DNA from: an uncultured Veillonella sp.
GTDB lineage: Bacteria; Bacillota; Negativicutes; Veillonellales; Veillonellaceae
Direction of reading: 5' to 3'
Length of the DNA: 16,901 bases
Assembly (NCBI RefSeq): GCF_915069625.1
Contig: NZ_CAJZFD010000024.1
Location: 1 to 16,901, forward strand
Shown: piece by piece, positions 15,803 through 16,901 of the stretch
How positions within the stretch are numbered: position 1 is the stretch's first letter
Layout: each line of letters opens with the position of its first letter
Position numbers and translations under genes: made by a program
The notes under the pieces: generated by a model
The model's input: the letters and a program-made list of their open reading frames with translations, nothing else
The model's database searches: none
What the model was told of the DNA's origin: nothing

Positions 15803-15830
15803 TAGTATACTTATTGATATTCATTGTCAA
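15802..15830 (-). promoter_or_regulatory. Promoter of the AraC-family regulator
   Basis: A perfect TTGACA (15830-15825) is followed on the minus strand by TACTAT (15807-15802) at 17 bases, or by TATACT (15809-15804) at 15 bases. The leader to the ATG is about 45 bases. Confidence 0.65.
15815..15829. promoter_or_regulatory. Fur-box-like palindrome overlapping the araC promoter
   Basis: TGATATTCATTGTCA matches 12 of 14 informative positions of the 7-1-7 Fur box and covers five bases of the -35 box plus part of the spacer. Iron-loaded Fur bound here would exclude RNA polymerase. It matches the receptor-side box at 14 of 15 positions. Confidence 0.65.
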
Positions 15831-15879
15831 ATTAATTTTTGTAATAATTCATTTTTTCTTTAAAAATATAAATTTACAC

Positions 15880-15924
15880 AAAAAATAGCCTCGTAAACTA
15901 AACCAATGTAGTTTACGAGGCTAT
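15880..15924 (-). terminator. Strong rho-independent terminator
   Basis: A perfect 16-bp stem (15885-15900 with 15909-15924) containing AGCCTCG and its complement closes an 8-base loop. On the minus strand it is followed by TTTTTT (15885-15880). It ends the DUF454-like gene, whose stop codon lies only 9 bases upstream, and insulates the araC promoter. Confidence 0.9.
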
Positions 15925-15932
15925 ATTTAGAA

Positions 15933-16199
15933 TTATTTTTTTGTTTTTACAATAAAAACTAATGCTATAACATGACCAATCCATACAAAGGCCATAACAC
16001 CAAGTGCAATGGGCATATCTTGACTAAAATACGCACCAATTGCCATTATTGTACTTACAGATAAGAGAATGGACAACTTTGTCCGCAACGTTAACGCTTT
16101 ATCGCGTTCATAAGCACCAACAGTCTTTTGATATAAACTAGATTCTAAAAACATTTTATGAAAACGTTCAGATCCTCTAGCTAAACAAAACAAAGTAAA
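15933..16199 (-). pseudogene. DUF454 (YbaN-like) membrane protein, 5' end missing
   Basis: The visible frame resembles the C-terminal two-thirds of small DUF454/YbaN inner-membrane proteins, whose role is unknown. The hallmark FCLARGSERFHKMFL is present, followed by a charged stretch (YERDKALTLRTK) and two membrane helices. Family members begin with a membrane segment and a PLLPTTPF-like motif; here those roughly 35 residues are absent. An in-frame TAA (16202-16200) sits just before FTLFCLAR, and beyond it the sequence turns strongly AT-rich. A TTG at 16193 could start an 86-residue remnant, but no ribosome site is evident. I read it as a gene cut at a breakpoint near 16200. A short functional variant is less likely. 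Confidence 0.7.
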
Positions 16200-16229
16200 T
16201 TATTTTTATAAAATAATTTTTAAGTTTTT

Positions 16230-16901
16230 CTACACTTTTCTATTCATTAAAAATTTTAAATGGGTTTCCTTTACTTTCTGCGACATCTCTTTTACAAGAT
16301 ATTCGCTTACTTTATAAAAAATATGATTATCAATATGACTGAAAGGTTTTCTTATGCTTTTTAAAATGATTTGAGCATTTCCAAAATCATTTTCTTTTTT
16401 CTCTTTAATTTTTTTATTTTCTTTCAGTTTATCATTTTCCAATGTTTGATTTTTCTTTTTATAAACCTGAATATAGTTCTCACCTGTAAAAATGTTTCTT
16501 GTGTATCCGTAAAAACTTTCAAATCTTTTCAAAGGTTTCTTTCCTGAGTTGAAAAAAATATATTCATCTGAAAAAGTAAGTGTAAGATTTCCTCTGTCAA
16601 AAAGATAATAATTTTTAGGTTTTTCAATTTCGACATTGACAACTTTTGCTCCAAATACTTCTGAAAAATAAATTCTCCACAAGAGTTGTTCAAAATTTTC
16701 ATTTTCCAGTGCATCTACAACTTCCTTTAAGGAAACTTCAACTCTTGCCAAATTTAGAGCTGAAAGTTTTGCAACTTCATAATGAAGATCGGCTTCAAAA
16801 CTTATTTCAGTTGAAAGAGCATATTCATTTTTGCTTCTTTTCAAAAATTTTCTATATCTGAAATATAAATATCTTTGATTTTTATAAAAAATTCTAATGT
16901 A
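16230..16901 (-). CDS. 3' end of an AT-rich unknown gene running off the window
   Basis: The frame stays open from the right edge to a TAG at 16232-16230, giving 223 visible residues. A TTG at 16844 could start it, but there is no ribosome site and the frame continues upstream with FYKNQRYLYFRYRKFL, so the true start is probably outside the window. I recognise no family. A Glu/Leu-rich helical part (SFEADLHYEVAKLSALNLARVEVSL begins it) is followed by a likely beta-rich middle (LTLTFSDEYIFF, then GENYIQVYKKK), a very Lys/Glu-rich linker and a final helix. There is no clear membrane segment in the part seen. Codons are much more A/T-rich than in the rest of the window, resembling Fusobacteria (Leptotrichia or Fusobacterium), which suggests foreign or misjoined DNA. 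Confidence 0.55.
   Translation of the reverse strand, partial: YIRIFYKNQRYLYFRYRKFLKRSKNEYALSTEISFEADLHYEVAKLSALNLARVEVSLKEVVDALENENFEQLLWRIYFSEVFGAKVVNVEIEKPKNYYLFDRGNLTLTFSDEYIFFNSGKKPLKRFESFYGYTRNIFTGENYIQVYKKKNQTLENDKLKENKKIKEKKENDFGNAQIILKSIRKPFSHIDNHIFYKVSEYLVKEMSQKVKETHLKFLMNRKV

Noticed and set aside
16646..16861. Plus-strand reading frame at the right end
   Set aside because: It is antisense to a longer open frame that continues off the window, has no ribosome site, and looks like translation of the complementary AT-rich strand.

Overview
The window reads as chromosome from a diderm Firmicute (class Negativicutes), most likely an oral or gut Veillonella. It combines Firmicute-style genes (KtrAB-type potassium uptake, strong AGGAGG ribosome sites, sigma-A-like promoters) with an outer-membrane import system (TonB-dependent receptor, ExbB/ExbD/TonB). 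Base composition is moderately AT-rich. Every gene I can support lies on the minus strand, so the window is transcribed from high to low coordinates. The genus is inferred from recognition of the proteins and was not tested by a search.

Layout in transcription order. (1) The far right (16230-16901) holds the 3' end of a very AT-rich, lysine-rich unknown gene running off the window. It abuts a DUF454/YbaN-like membrane gene (15933-16199) that has lost its 5' end. The join near 16200 looks like a breakpoint: a rearrangement, transferred DNA or an assembly chimera. (2) An AraC-family regulator (14860-15750) has a promoter overlapped by a Fur-box-like palindrome. (3) A six-gene run (14678 down to 5510) follows: a giant 1694-residue TonB-dependent receptor, exbB, exbD, tonB, a flavodoxin and a HutW/ChuW-like radical SAM enzyme, closed by a strong terminator at 5380-5412. 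(4) A PfkB-family sugar/nucleoside kinase, ktrB and ktrA form a second operon (5296 to 2213), closed by a terminator at 2120-2147. (5) A nine-copy 22-residue repeat protein and a MoxR-type AAA+ ATPase (2099 to 185) follow, then the first 13 codons of another gene at the left edge.

The centre of interest is the receptor operon. The likely scheme is anaerobic heme (or related tetrapyrrole) acquisition: the receptor captures ligand at the cell surface, ExbB/ExbD/TonB supply proton-motive force, and in the cytoplasm the radical SAM enzyme, with electrons from the neighbouring flavodoxin, would open the porphyrin and release iron without oxygen. Two near-identical Fur-like palindromes (14 of 15 bases shared), one upstream of the receptor and one on the araC promoter, suggest joint iron control. 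A separate repeated element brackets the receptor's -35 box.

The most unusual object is the receptor itself. Residues 1-892 form a complete TonB-dependent receptor ending in its own aromatic barrel terminus. An uninterrupted frame then runs through a Gly/Ser/Thr-rich linker into a second porin-like beta-barrel ending in a terminal Phe, with a soluble insert of about 370 residues inside it. No tRNA, rRNA, CRISPR array or insertion sequence was seen, and no gene-free stretch exceeds 200 bases.
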